A stretch of 39,523 nucleotides of DNA from the IMG/VR virus record IMGVR_UViG_3300028024_000179, positions 1-39,523 of that record; one strand, written 5' to 3'. The notes below the pieces were generated by a model. It saw only the letters and a program-made list of their open reading frames with translations. It was not told where the DNA came from and searched no databases. The position numbers and the translations under genes were made by a program. The stretch comes from a virus. Of the stretch, positions 25,041 to 31,193 are shown one piece after another; within the stretch, counting starts at the first letter, position 1, and each line of letters starts with the position of its first letter.

Positions 25041-25276
25041 TACTCCACCGCCGCAATTGCATCGTGGATCTGCGCCGCGAACGCGTCCAGCGAATGAAAC
25101 ACCGGAGCACTGCGCACCGTGATCGTCAGCGCCGGAGCCACATACGCATAATGCACGCGCGCGCCATAGCCGCAGATGTCGCCCTCCGTGCCCTCCAGCC
25201 GAAATCCCCTGGCCGCCATCGCCTCGCGAATCCGCTCCAGCCGATCCGGCGTGACATCAAACGTCAATACCTGCAT
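25040..25276 (-). CDS. Small conserved-looking protein, 78 aa
   Basis: MQVLTFDVTPDRLERIREAM, then AARGFRLEGTEGDICGYGAR and VHYAYVAPALTITVRSAPVF; ends HDAIAAVE. The alternating strand/helix pattern suggests a compact alpha/beta fold, but no family is recognised. It sits in a run of short genes joined by 1-base overlaps (TAATG upstream, TAGTG downstream), so it is translated with the HNH nuclease. Confidence 0.6.
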   Translation of the reverse strand: MQVLTFDVTPDRLERIREAMAARGFRLEGTEGDICGYGARVHYAYVAPALTITVRSAPVFHSLDAFAAQIHDAIAAVE

Positions 25277-25494
25277 TACGCTCTCCCCTCATCCAGCGCT
25301 GGCAGAATGTCGTGGATGGCGGAGTTGATCTCGCGCGTCTCCCGTATCGACCGCTCCCACCACGCGCCCTTGATCGTCTGCACCTGGGCGTCCTGCATAG
25401 CGGGAAACCTCGTGCGGATCGCGCTGTCCATCCGCGCATCCATCCTCATGCTGTGCAGTATCCGCGTATCCATCCTGATCGGACTCATCCCCAT
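25276..25494 (-). CDS. Small protein of unknown function, 72 aa
   Basis: MGMSPIRMDTRILHSMRMDA, then WWERSIRETREINSAIHDIL and ending PALDEGRA. Met/Arg-rich N-terminus with an amphipathic helical C-terminus. A G-rich ribosome site (AAGGGGGCGGGG) lies before ATG 25494. The stop overlaps the next start by one base. Unknown role. Confidence 0.5.
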   Translation of the reverse strand: MGMSPIRMDTRILHSMRMDARMDSAIRTRFPAMQDAQVQTIKGAWWERSIRETREINSAIHDILPALDEGRA

Positions 25495-25506
25495 ATCCCC
25501 GCCCCC

Positions 25507-25671
25507 TTATGGCCACATCTCATTGCGCGCAATCTCCAGCAGGATCAGCAGCACCTGCTCGATCTCGCGCGTGTCGTGCAGCGCCTCAATGACCCGCGGC
25601 GCATACCGCGCAAACAATTGCCGCTCCGCCGCGGCCTTCGGGCTGTAATCGCGTGTGGCAGCTCGCGCCAT
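25507..25671 (-). CDS. Small helical protein, 54 aa
   Basis: MARAATRDYSPKAAAERQLF, then ARYAPRVIEALHDTREIEQV and a hydrophobic helix LLILLEIARNEMWP. ATG 25671 has GAGG nine bases upstream. It is the first gene after the terminator at 25695-25725 and heads the small-gene run leading to the HNH nuclease. A promoter should lie between, but none is clear in the short space. Function unknown. Confidence 0.55.
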   Translation of the reverse strand: MARAATRDYSPKAAAERQLFARYAPRVIEALHDTREIEQVLLILLEIARNEMWP

Positions 25672-25694
25672 ATCTGCCCTCGCAGGATCGCCGC

Positions 25695-25725
25695 AAAAAA
25701 ACGGGAGCCGCTTTCGACGGCTCCC
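25695..25725 (-). terminator. Strong intrinsic terminator after the lysis cassette
   Basis: GGGAGCCG (25703-25710) and CGGCTCCC (25718-25725) pair perfectly, and on the minus strand seven T follow directly (25701-25695). It separates the lipoprotein and lysis genes from the packaging genes. Confidence 0.9.
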
Positions 25726-25784
25726 AACTCACCTTGACTACTCACTCCTCCGTGGTTGAGCCACGGGGACCCAATAGAGCCGCG

Positions 25785-26408
25785 CTACATCCCCAGCGCG
25801 TGCTGCTCCGCAGCAAATGCCGCATAGGTTGTTCCCTGCGTCACCGCTGCCCGTTCCAGAATTCCATGATCGAGATAGCGATCGATCTCGGCCAACTTCA
25901 CCGCACGACTCGCGGCATTGGCCTGGATCACCCGCTTCGGCTCGACCTGCTGGATGAATCCGTCGATCACGACCAGCACCGCATTCAGGCTCCCCAGCAT
26001 CGCCAGTGCCTGCTGCTGCGCCGCCTGAGCCTTAATGCCGAACGCCCGCAGCGCCTGCGTGTTCTGCGTCAGCAGATTGTTGATCGCGCTCTCGATGCGA
26101 GCCAGCAGGCTGGCATTCGGATTCGCCAGATAGGCGCGAATATCCGACTGCAGCAACGGCAGCGCCGCATCCACCGCGGCCACTGCAATCCCCACGGGAA
26201 TCGCGATCGCCGGATCGAGCGCCGCCACCACCGGCCCAACCGAATCCGCCAGCGCCACCGCCTGCGGGATCTCATCCGCGATTTTCGTGAGCACGTCGTT
26301 TACCTGGGCGTTCGTGCAGCCCACGGATCCTACCGTGACAAACGTCGCACTCAACAACAGCGCGATCGCTGCCCAGCCCTGCAGCCTGCGTTGCAGATTC
26401 CAAATCAT
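25785..26408 (-). CDS. Putative phage lipoprotein, 207 aa
   Basis: Basic N-terminus (NLQRRLQ), hydrophobic stretch WAAIALLLSATFVTVGSVGC and then Cys: a lipoprotein-type signal with a slightly unusual lipobox (SVGC). The mature part is long, Ala/Leu-rich and helical (AQAAQQQALAMLGSLNAVLV). Start: GAGAGGA lies directly before ATG 26414, too close, and at a good distance from ATG 26408, so the latter is chosen. It follows the holin-like gene in the lysis cassette, so an outer-membrane spanin-like or exclusion role is possible. It is much longer than usual spanin lipoproteins. Confidence 0.6.
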   Translation of the reverse strand: MIWNLQRRLQGWAAIALLLSATFVTVGSVGCTNAQVNDVLTKIADEIPQAVALADSVGPVVAALDPAIAIPVGIAVAAVDAALPLLQSDIRAYLANPNASLLARIESAINNLLTQNTQALRAFGIKAQAAQQQALAMLGSLNAVLVVIDGFIQQVEPKRVIQANAASRAVKLAEIDRYLDHGILERAAVTQGTTYAAFAAEQHALGM

Positions 26409-26453
26409 CGCCATTCCTCTCGCCCTGCTCGATTTTTTACCGCGCGGCCCGTC

Positions 26454-26672
26454 CTACTTCGCATCCCGCTGCAGCACTCCCAGCAGCACGCGGCCCAGCC
26501 CGGCGACCACCGCGCTCCACAGCGCCATTTTCTGCGGCACCACCGGCGACGATACTGTCGCCAGATACGTGCCTGCTACGGTTACAGTTGATAAAATCCC
26601 CGCCAGCGTCGTCAGCGGATTCGCCAGCAGATGCGACAGCGCATCGCTCAACGTCGTGCGTAAATTGCCCAT
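26454..26672 (-). CDS. Holin-like small membrane protein, 72 aa
   Basis: MGNLRTTLSDALSHLLANPL leads into hydrophobic TTLAGILSTVTVAGTYLATV, then MALWSAVVAGLGRVLLGVLQ and a charged end RDAK. Two membrane-spanning stretches, small size and place after the lysozyme-like gene fit a holin. ATG 26672 has AAGGGGG upstream. The in-frame region further upstream consists of the dispersed repeat and is not counted as coding. Confidence 0.6.
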   Translation of the reverse strand: MGNLRTTLSDALSHLLANPLTTLAGILSTVTVAGTYLATVSSPVVPQKMALWSAVVAGLGRVLLGVLQRDAK

Positions 26673-26692
26673 GCGTTCCCCCTTGTTTTTAG

Positions 26693-26780
26693 AGCGCCAT
26701 TTCGCCCCTGCGAGCGCCATTTCGCTTGTCATCCTGAGCGCCATTTCGCTTGTCATCCTGAGCGAAGCGAAGGACCTGCT
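26693..26780 (+). repeat. Dispersed host-type repeat, copy 3, with tandem 24-base units
   Basis: Two exact 24-base units (26713-26736 and 26737-26760), each starting AGCGCCATTTCGCTTGTCAT, follow a partial unit at 26693-26712. The array ends in the full core AGCGAAGCGAAGGACCTGC at 26761-26779. It fills the gap between the lysozyme-like and holin-like genes. Confidence 0.85.
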
Positions 26781-27266
26781 TTATGCCGGCATCGCCGTGG
26801 TGTCGTAATATCTGCGGCAATCAGCGATGTACCTGTCCGGAACCAGGCGGTCGCGCCAATCGCCGGAGTTATATGCATCGGCGATCGCCTCCACCGTGGG
26901 CGCGTGCTGCCCGCGCAGAATGCGCGTGTTGAGAAACGAGGCCGTCTCCATCGCGCAGCGCCCCAGGCGGACGAAATCCTCCGGAGTGGTGAACGGCGAG
27001 CAATTCACGAGCAGGATCTGCCACGGCCCGAACGAGCAATGCGCATCGTGTCCAAACTCGCGCGTCAGCTCGACCACGCGCGGATTCTGCGAGTAGCGCC
27101 CGGTGCAATACGCCTGCTCATGGCGCGGCGTGCAGTTGGCTCCGAAACTACTCTCGCAGCCGCTCAGCGCCCACAGCAGCCGGGGGCCATCGATTCCCAT
27201 CGGCAGCCAGAGCTTTGCGCCCCAGACGCGGCAGACCTCCGCGACCTGCTCCGGTAGATAGCTCAT
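26781..27266 (-). CDS. Lysozyme/transglycosylase-like endolysin, 161 aa
   Basis: Lysozyme-fold enzyme likely to cut peptidoglycan glycan strands at lysis. LLWALSGCESSFGANC carries the catalytic-type Glu. HCSFGPWQILLVNCSPFTTP matches the family's 'S.G.WQI' segment, and AIADAYNSGDW with YIADCRRYYD matches the transglycosylase 'YN.G...Y...V' ending. No signal peptide is seen, so export would rely on the holin. It overlaps the upstream membrane/coil gene by ATGA. Confidence 0.78.
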   Translation of the reverse strand: MSYLPEQVAEVCRVWGAKLWLPMGIDGPRLLWALSGCESSFGANCTPRHEQAYCTGRYSQNPRVVELTREFGHDAHCSFGPWQILLVNCSPFTTPEDFVRLGRCAMETASFLNTRILRGQHAPTVEAIADAYNSGDWRDRLVPDRYIADCRRYYDTTAMPA

Positions 27267-27514
27267 CCCCGCACCCGCGTGTGCAGTTGCGACTCCATCA
27301 CCGAGAGCCGCTCGCCGTGATGGTTCAGCACGTCGTCATGCCGTTCGAGTTTGAGCTGGATGCGATCGAAATGCGCATCGTGGCCCGTGATCCGGTTGTC
27401 GTGCTCGTCGACTTTGCCGACGAGCTTGCCATAGAGGTAGATGTGCCCCGAAACGGTAAACAGCAGTAACGCCACTCCCACCAACGCCGAGATCATGGCC
27501 CAGTTCACGAGCAT
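27263..27514 (-). CDS. Membrane-anchored coiled-coil protein, 83 aa, lysis cassette
   Basis: N-terminal membrane helix WAMISALVGVALLLFTVSGH followed by a charged heptad-like region VGKVDEHDNRITGHDAHFDR and LKLERHDDVLNHHGERLSVM. This plan (N-in membrane anchor, periplasmic coil) resembles inner-membrane spanins and some holin accessory proteins. It directly precedes the lysozyme-like gene and is coupled to it. Which of the two roles applies is not decidable by sequence. Confidence 0.6.
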   Translation of the reverse strand: MLVNWAMISALVGVALLLFTVSGHIYLYGKLVGKVDEHDNRITGHDAHFDRIQLKLERHDDVLNHHGERLSVMESQLHTRVRG

Positions 27515-27562
27515 CGATCCTCCCGGACTGCAATGGCTGCCTACTGACTGGATTCCTGCGAT

Positions 27563-27757
27563 TCAGCGGCAATAACGCCGCTGGCATGCGGGACACAACT
27601 TTTCGCCCGACCGGACATCCTCGGGCACGGGCCGATAAAAATAATTGGGGCAGCGCTCGCACATTTTGCGCTCCACCCGCATGGCGTCGCGCGGAAACAT
27701 CTGCGCCCGCCCGGAATAATCGATGTCGACGTGACCCCCGCCACCGTTGCCTAGCAT
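27563..27757 (-). CDS. Small zinc-cluster protein, 64 aa
   Basis: MLGNGGGGHVDIDYSGRAQM, then CERCPNYFYRPVPEDVRSGE and CPACQRRYC give a CxxC...CxxC cluster. ATG 27757 follows AAGGGGG and overlaps the upstream gene's stop. It may bind DNA or RNA; nothing more specific can be said. The gap to the next gene (27515-27562) holds nothing recognisable. Confidence 0.55.
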   Translation of the reverse strand: MLGNGGGGHVDIDYSGRAQMFPRDAMRVERKMCERCPNYFYRPVPEDVRSGEKLCPACQRRYCR

Positions 27758-28242
27758 CCGCGTGCCCCCTTCGGACTCACCCGCACTGCGCGGCGATCGC
27801 CGATCACCGGCCACAGCTCCACCTTGGCGCGCACCCGCTCGATGCTGTCCTCCATCGGCAGCGGATGGCCCATCAGGTCGCGCCGCATCGCGCGCAGCTT
27901 GCGGCGGTCTTCGCGCAGATGCGCGGTGCGCGAGGCGCCCGCCTCGCCGGCATTTTTGCGGCTCTCCCCTGCACTGATTGAGGTACTCGATGGTTGCGAC
28001 GGCTGATCGTCGTCGAACTGTTTCGGCGGCGCCTGGATCGGCTGGTAGCCGACGAGCTCACCGCGCTCATCGACCACGTGGCACAAACGCCCCTGCTCCA
28101 CACCACGCTCCCCTTCGACCAGGCTGATGATGCGAGCCCGGCGCCAGCCTAGCGTAGTAATGGCGGAATAGAGATAGAACGATGTGCTGCGTGTACGCTC
28201 GCTGCGCGATTTCGGCATAGTGCACGATTCGCGAAGCGCCAT
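27751..28242 (-). CDS. Hypothetical charged protein, up to 163 aa
   Basis: First gene after the promoter at 28425-28466. SFYLYSAITTLGWRRARIIS and LCHVVDERGELVGYQPIQAP form a small folded N-terminal part. An Asp/Ser-rich linker follows, then a basic helix (REDRRKLRAMRRDLMGHPLP). ATG 28242 has no clear ribosome site, and ATG 28218 (MPKSRSERT) is an equal alternative. It overlaps the zinc-cluster gene by seven bases. No family is recognised; it could be a late regulator given its place. Confidence 0.5.
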   Translation of the reverse strand: MALRESCTMPKSRSERTRSTSFYLYSAITTLGWRRARIISLVEGERGVEQGRLCHVVDERGELVGYQPIQAPPKQFDDDQPSQPSSTSISAGESRKNAGEAGASRTAHLREDRRKLRAMRRDLMGHPLPMEDSIERVRAKVELWPVIGDRRAVRVSPKGARGC

Positions 28243-28442
28243 CCGTGGGCGTTTCAGCCTGAACGCAACAACACCGGCGCGAGGCCGGTGGAGGAATGCT
28301 GCGTTAGCTGCTTTTCGTTACTGCGGGGCGAAACGATTGTATATGGAAACAGTGCCGCGACCTGGTACTACTGCACCTATCGCGGGCCGAGCTCTTCGGG
28401 AGAGCAACGCTGCTTGCGCAGATCGATTCGTGACGAATCATT
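28243..28442. other. 200-base leader/intergenic region
   Basis: No convincing gene on either strand. It contains the operator-like palindrome at 28425-28439 and the hairpin at 28272-28290. If the promoter at 28437-28466 is real, transcripts have a leader of about 190 bases before the first gene, long enough for an attenuator or small RNA. Confidence 0.4.
28272..28290 (-). terminator. Leader hairpin, possible attenuator
   Basis: CACCGGC (28272-28278) and GCCGGTG (28284-28290) pair with a 5-base loop, and on the minus strand TTGTTGCG follows. It lies between the candidate late promoter and its first gene, so it may act as an attenuator or antitermination target. Confidence 0.4.
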
Positions 28443-28466
28443 TCAGGAGTCCAAGCATTTTGTCAA
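28425..28466 (-). promoter_or_regulatory. Candidate leftward late promoter with overlapping operator
   Basis: On the minus strand a perfect TTGACA (-35, 28466-28461) is followed by 18 bases and AATGAT (-10, 28442-28437, 4 of 6 matches). The palindrome GATTCG-TGA-CGAATC (28425-28439) overlaps the -10 box, a classic repressor or activator arrangement. The -35 lies inside the last codons of the upstream sigma-like gene. Confidence 0.55.
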
Positions 28467-28763
28467 GCAAATGTTTGGAATTTTACACAGCCCCCTGTCT
28501 CCCGTGCGCGGCAACGCAACCAGCAACTCCAGCGGCAGCGCCTCGCGCAGCTCGCGCACCCGCCGCACCATGGTGCGCAGGCTCACCCCATGCATCCAGG
28601 CCAGCTCGCCCTGGGTGTAGCCCATCGCCATCTGGTAGAGCAGCTCGCGCTGGCCGGAGCTGAGCGACCGCCCCAGATAGCGCTCCAGGTCAATCGCAGC
28701 CAGCGCCCTGCCCGAATAGCGCGGATCCGCGCGATGCGTCAGGTACGCCTCCACCGTCAGCAC
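28443..28763 (-). CDS. Sigma-region-4-like HTH protein, candidate late regulator, 106 aa
   Basis: YLGRSLSSGQRELLYQMAMG followed by YTQGELAWMHGVSLRTMVRR and VRELREALP looks like a sigma-70 region 4/LuxR-type helix-turn-helix, as in phage late-gene regulators. The best start is GTG 28763, behind GAGAGGG and overlapping the upstream TGA as GTGCTGA. The frame extends further upstream but overlaps another gene. It ends in the -35 box of the promoter facing the lysis and packaging genes, which makes it a good candidate to control them. The hydrophobic end (LELLVALPRT) is unusual. Confidence 0.6.
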   Translation of the reverse strand: MLTVEAYLTHRADPRYSGRALAAIDLERYLGRSLSSGQRELLYQMAMGYTQGELAWMHGVSLRTMVRRVRELREALPLELLVALPRTGDRGLCKIPNICLTKCLDS

Positions 28764-28975
28764 TTCGCCCTCTCGCGCTCGAGAGCGGCGACCGCGGCTG
28801 CGATCACTGCCTCCAGCCGGCGCACATCCGGCGCGATCGCAGGATCGAGCGTTGACCGGATCGGATGGCGATCGGCATCCAGCAGGCAACTGCACTCCAA
28901 TGTCGACTGCAGATCTGCGCGGAGAATCTCGATACAGACCGCCAGCACCCGCACCAACTCAGCTTGCTCTTTCAT
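28757..28975 (-). CDS. Small helical protein, 72 aa
   Basis: MKEQAELVRVLAVCIEILRA, then DRHPIRSTLDPAIAPDVRRL and EAVIAAAVAALERERAKC. Two long helices and no catalytic motif. GGGAGGG precedes ATG 28975. It overlaps the sigma-like gene downstream by seven bases, so the pair is probably co-translated. Unknown function. Confidence 0.55.
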   Translation of the reverse strand: MKEQAELVRVLAVCIEILRADLQSTLECSCLLDADRHPIRSTLDPAIAPDVRRLEAVIAAAVAALERERAKC

Positions 28976-28990
28976 CGTGCCCTCCCTCTC

Positions 28991-29188
28991 TCATCCCGCG
29001 CGTTCCACGGCCGCAAACGATCTGCCGCCGCGCGGCTCCGTGCACATCATTCCCGAGCGATAGCCGCTGTTGCCGAATCGCTGCTCCATCTCGTAGGCCT
29101 GCTGCACCCGCTGGCTCTCCTCCGCGGGCAGCGCCTCGGGAACCGCCAGCACGCCCCGCCGCAACGTCGCCACCACGCGCCAGTTCAT
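28991..29188 (-). CDS. Small protein after the initiator gene, 65 aa
   Basis: MNWRVVATLRRGVLAVPEAL, then PAEESQRVQQAYEMEQRFGN and ending GGRSFAAVERAG. ATG 29188 forms an ATGA overlap with the initiator stop; GTG 29197, three codons earlier, is an alternative start. No family is recognised. Confidence 0.5.
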   Translation of the reverse strand: MNWRVVATLRRGVLAVPEALPAEESQRVQQAYEMEQRFGNSGYRSGMMCTEPRGGRSFAAVERAG

Positions 29189-30255
29189 CTCCAGCACCCC
29201 ACCCGCGCGCCCTGCTGGCGGCGCAGCTCCTCGAGATCGAGCGGCCAGCTCTCAGGCTGCAGCCAGTGTCCCTGGCGAAAAAATTTCACCGGGCCCCACA
29301 CGTAGGCGCGCAGCGTGCCCAACTGCTGGTACTCGAGCCAGGCGGCAATCATGCGCTCCGCAATCTCTCCGGCCGCGCCGGCACCGGCCTCCATCTGCTG
29401 CACGAGCACCGCCAGCAGCACCCGCTCCATCCGGCGATCCCTGACCATGCCGCAACCCCGCATCGCCTGCTCCACCGCCGCCCGCCTGTCATCCCGCTTG
29501 TCATCCTGAGCGCCACATGGCTTGTCATCCTGAGCTCCACATGACTTGTCATCCTGAGCTCCACATGGCTTGTCATCCTGAGCGAAGCGAAGGACCTGCT
29601 CGTCTTCCACCGCGACCTCCGTCTGCTCTGCGAGATCCCCTTCCCGCGGGGAAGGGGTAGGGGTTGGGATTGTAGTTTTGTTGTTTTGTGTCTTGTTATC
29701 TAATGCGTGTCCTGCAGGAGCGACAGACGCGCCGCTCAGAGCGACAGATCTGTCGCTCCGTGCATCCGCCGCACTGTCGCTCTGAGCGACAGACGCCGTT
29801 TTGCTCCGCTTGCGTTGCGCACTGCGCAGCAGTGTGGCCACCTGCTCGCGCAGCCTCCCGCTGACATCCTCCGGAAGCGCATACGCCGCCCGCTGCCGCA
29901 CAAACACTCCGCCTAGGTCGATGGTGAGCAGTTTCAGATCGGCCAGCAGATAGCGTCCGCAGGCCCGCGGCCCTCGCCCCCGCGTGCGCACCATGCCCAG
30001 GTGCAACAGCACCTGCAGCGCCCGCGAGACGCTGTCCTTGCTCATGCAAGCCAGCTCGGCCAGCTCGCGCAGCGAGGCGTCGACCTCGGCCCCATAGCTC
30101 ACGCGGGTCATCGTGCTCCAGACCAGCGTCGCATCGCGCCCGATGATGGGCAGATACACGTCATAGAGTTCGTTCTCCTGCCAGGCGTGGCCGGGTTTGC
30201 GCACCGTCCGCGTCCCTGGCCCCTCGTTCTCTAGCCCCTCGTTCTCTAGCCCCAC
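29185..30255 (-). CDS. Winged-helix replication initiator-like protein, 356 aa
   Basis: The N-terminal winged-helix part (GHAWQENELYDVYLPIIGRD, ASLRELAELACMSKDSVSRA, LQVLLHLGMVRTRGRGPRAC) resembles phage replisome organiser and lambda O-like DNA-binding domains. The C-terminal helical part (RRMERVLLAVLVQQMEAGAG, IAAWLEYQQLGTLRAYVWGP, VKFFRQGHW) resembles helicase-loader-interacting ends. Between lies a low-complexity linker with iteron-like DNA (29718-29793) and a repeat-encoded stretch [PS]CGAQDDK x3. Start GTG 30255 lies in a 15-base tandem repeat (LENEG twice), so a later start is possible. Replication initiation is inferred. Confidence 0.65.
   Translation of the reverse strand: MGLENEGLENEGPGTRTVRKPGHAWQENELYDVYLPIIGRDATLVWSTMTRVSYGAEVDASLRELAELACMSKDSVSRALQVLLHLGMVRTRGRGPRACGRYLLADLKLLTIDLGGVFVRQRAAYALPEDVSGRLREQVATLLRSAQRKRSKTASVAQSDSAADARSDRSVALSGASVAPAGHALDNKTQNNKTTIPTPTPSPREGDLAEQTEVAVEDEQVLRFAQDDKPCGAQDDKSCGAQDDKPCGAQDDKRDDRRAAVEQAMRGCGMVRDRRMERVLLAVLVQQMEAGAGAAGEIAERMIAAWLEYQQLGTLRAYVWGPVKFFRQGHWLQPESWPLDLEELRRQQGARVGCWR
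29497..29600 (+). repeat. Dispersed host-type repeat, copy 4, tandem 24-base units inside a gene
   Basis: Three 24-base units at 29497-29520, 29521-29544 and 29545-29568, each starting CTTGTCATCCTGAGC, are followed by a full core at 29569-29600 (AGCGAAGCGAAGGACCTGCT). The array is in frame in the initiator-like gene and encodes the 8-residue repeat [PS]CGAQDDK. Confidence 0.9.
29718..29793. repeat. Iteron-like cluster, candidate replication origin
   Basis: Five copies of GAGCGACAGA or its complement lie in 76 bases: direct at 29718-29727, 29739-29748 and 29784-29793, inverted at 29749-29758 and 29773-29782 (the last with one mismatch). The middle pair forms the perfect palindrome GAGCGACAGATCTGTCGCTC. 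It lies inside the initiator-like gene, as lambda ori lies inside gene O. Confidence 0.55.
30221..30250. repeat. Tandem 15-base repeat at the initiator start
   Basis: CCCTCGTTCTCTAGC occurs twice without a gap (30221-30235 and 30236-30250). In frame it doubles the residues LENEG at the very N-terminus of the initiator-like protein, so the true start may lie after it. Confidence 0.7.
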
Positions 30256-30449
30256 TGCTCTGCCCTTTCCACCGCTACGCTATGCCCGGCCCTGAACCCT
30301 GTGCCCCGTCTACTCTCCGCGCTTCTCCGCCTCTGGCGCGACGCTACCGCATCGCGCGCAGATCTCGGCGCATACCGGCTCGTAACTGCCATCAGGTCGT
30401 CATCGAACGGACTTGCAGGGATAGAACACCGTGCTCTATCTGGGTTCAT
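30246..30449 (-). other. Doubtful small reading frame or frameshifted zinc-ribbon remnant
   Basis: A frame from ATG 30449 (MNPDRARCSIPASPFDDDL) runs to a stop at 30246, but its last 40 residues are Arg/Ser-rich and unlike a folded protein. A neighbouring frame ending at 30310 reads YEPVCAEICARCGSVAPEAE, a zinc-ribbon-like stretch, but lacks a start. One frameshift near 30390 would join them into a plausible small Cys protein. An 18-base stretch here also matches the duplicated block at 31347-31435. I treat the region as a remnant, not a firm gene. Confidence 0.3.
30420..30440. promoter_or_regulatory. Operator-like palindrome
   Basis: GATAGA (30420-30425) and TCTATC (30435-30440), with CAC and GTG inside, form a 21-base palindrome with one mismatched pair and a central base. 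It lies upstream (on the minus strand) of the initiator-like gene, in a gap between early genes. A likely regulator-binding site. Confidence 0.5.
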
Positions 30450-30494
30450 CGTGCGTGACGTCTCTGCCCCGCATTTCCATCGTTATCGTCTTTT

Positions 30495-31193
30495 TCATCT
30501 CTCCCCTTCCTGCACCGCGGCGCCTGCTACGCCGACCGGTACGCCATTCTGCGCGACAAACATCAGGATTTTGCCGTATTCCTCGATCTGCTCTGGCGTG
30601 TAGCCGTTTTCCTCGCCGATCTCGCGGTAGTTCTCCAGCCAGTGCTCGACGGTGTGTATCAGGCAGCCGATTGCAACCTTCCCGAGGCTGTGCTGATTAA
30701 CGAGGTGCATCGTGCCCTGCACGGCGAGCGGCGATTGGTGGAATATGGCCCGTTCACCGATGATTGCCCTGCCGGCGATGCTCGTCTCGTTGCCGATGCG
30801 TGCATGGTTGCCGATGCGCGTCAGGGGCCCAATGCTCACGCCGTCGCCGAGGCTCGCCCCGTCGCCAATGCTCACCCCCTCGCCAACCACGTTCAGCCCG
30901 CCAATGCGTACATGGTCGCCGATGCATACGCGGTTGCCGATGCGTGTCTCGTTGCCAATGCTCAGCCCGTCGCCGAGGCTCACCCCGTCGCCAATGTCTC
31001 CCCAGCCGCCAATGCTCGTTTCGTTACCGATTCTCACTTCGTCACCGAGGCTCACGGAGATTCCGAAATGCGCACCATGGCCGATTTTCACCTCGTCACC
31101 GTCTGGTAATACCCGCCAGCCGTATTCATCGACGGGGAGAGCAAACAGCTCCTCGTTTGTCAGGATGTTTCCATTCCTCAGCAAAATGCTCAT
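30495..31193 (-). CDS. Left-handed beta-helix (hexapeptide-repeat) protein, 232 aa
   Basis: From about residue 40 to 150 the protein is an almost unbroken run of hexapeptides (IGNETSIGGWGDIGDGVSLG, VRIGGLNVVGEGVSIGDGAS, IGPLTRIGNHARIGNETS), the signature of a left-handed parallel beta-helix as in LpxA-type acyltransferases. The C-terminus is helical (LIHTVEHWLENYREIGEENG, YTPEQIEEYGKILMFVAQNG). No catalytic His context of the acyltransferases is clear, so it may be structural. It starts at ATG 31193 and overlaps the upstream gene by ATGA. Such a protein in a phage early region is unusual. Confidence 0.8.
   Translation of the reverse strand: MSILLRNGNILTNEELFALPVDEYGWRVLPDGDEVKIGHGAHFGISVSLGDEVRIGNETSIGGWGDIGDGVSLGDGLSIGNETRIGNRVCIGDHVRIGGLNVVGEGVSIGDGASLGDGVSIGPLTRIGNHARIGNETSIAGRAIIGERAIFHQSPLAVQGTMHLVNQHSLGKVAIGCLIHTVEHWLENYREIGEENGYTPEQIEEYGKILMFVAQNGVPVGVAGAAVQEGER

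Noticed and set aside
29497-29600. CRISPR-like short repeats.
   Set aside because: Units are contiguous 24-base tandem copies without spacers and are coding in frame.
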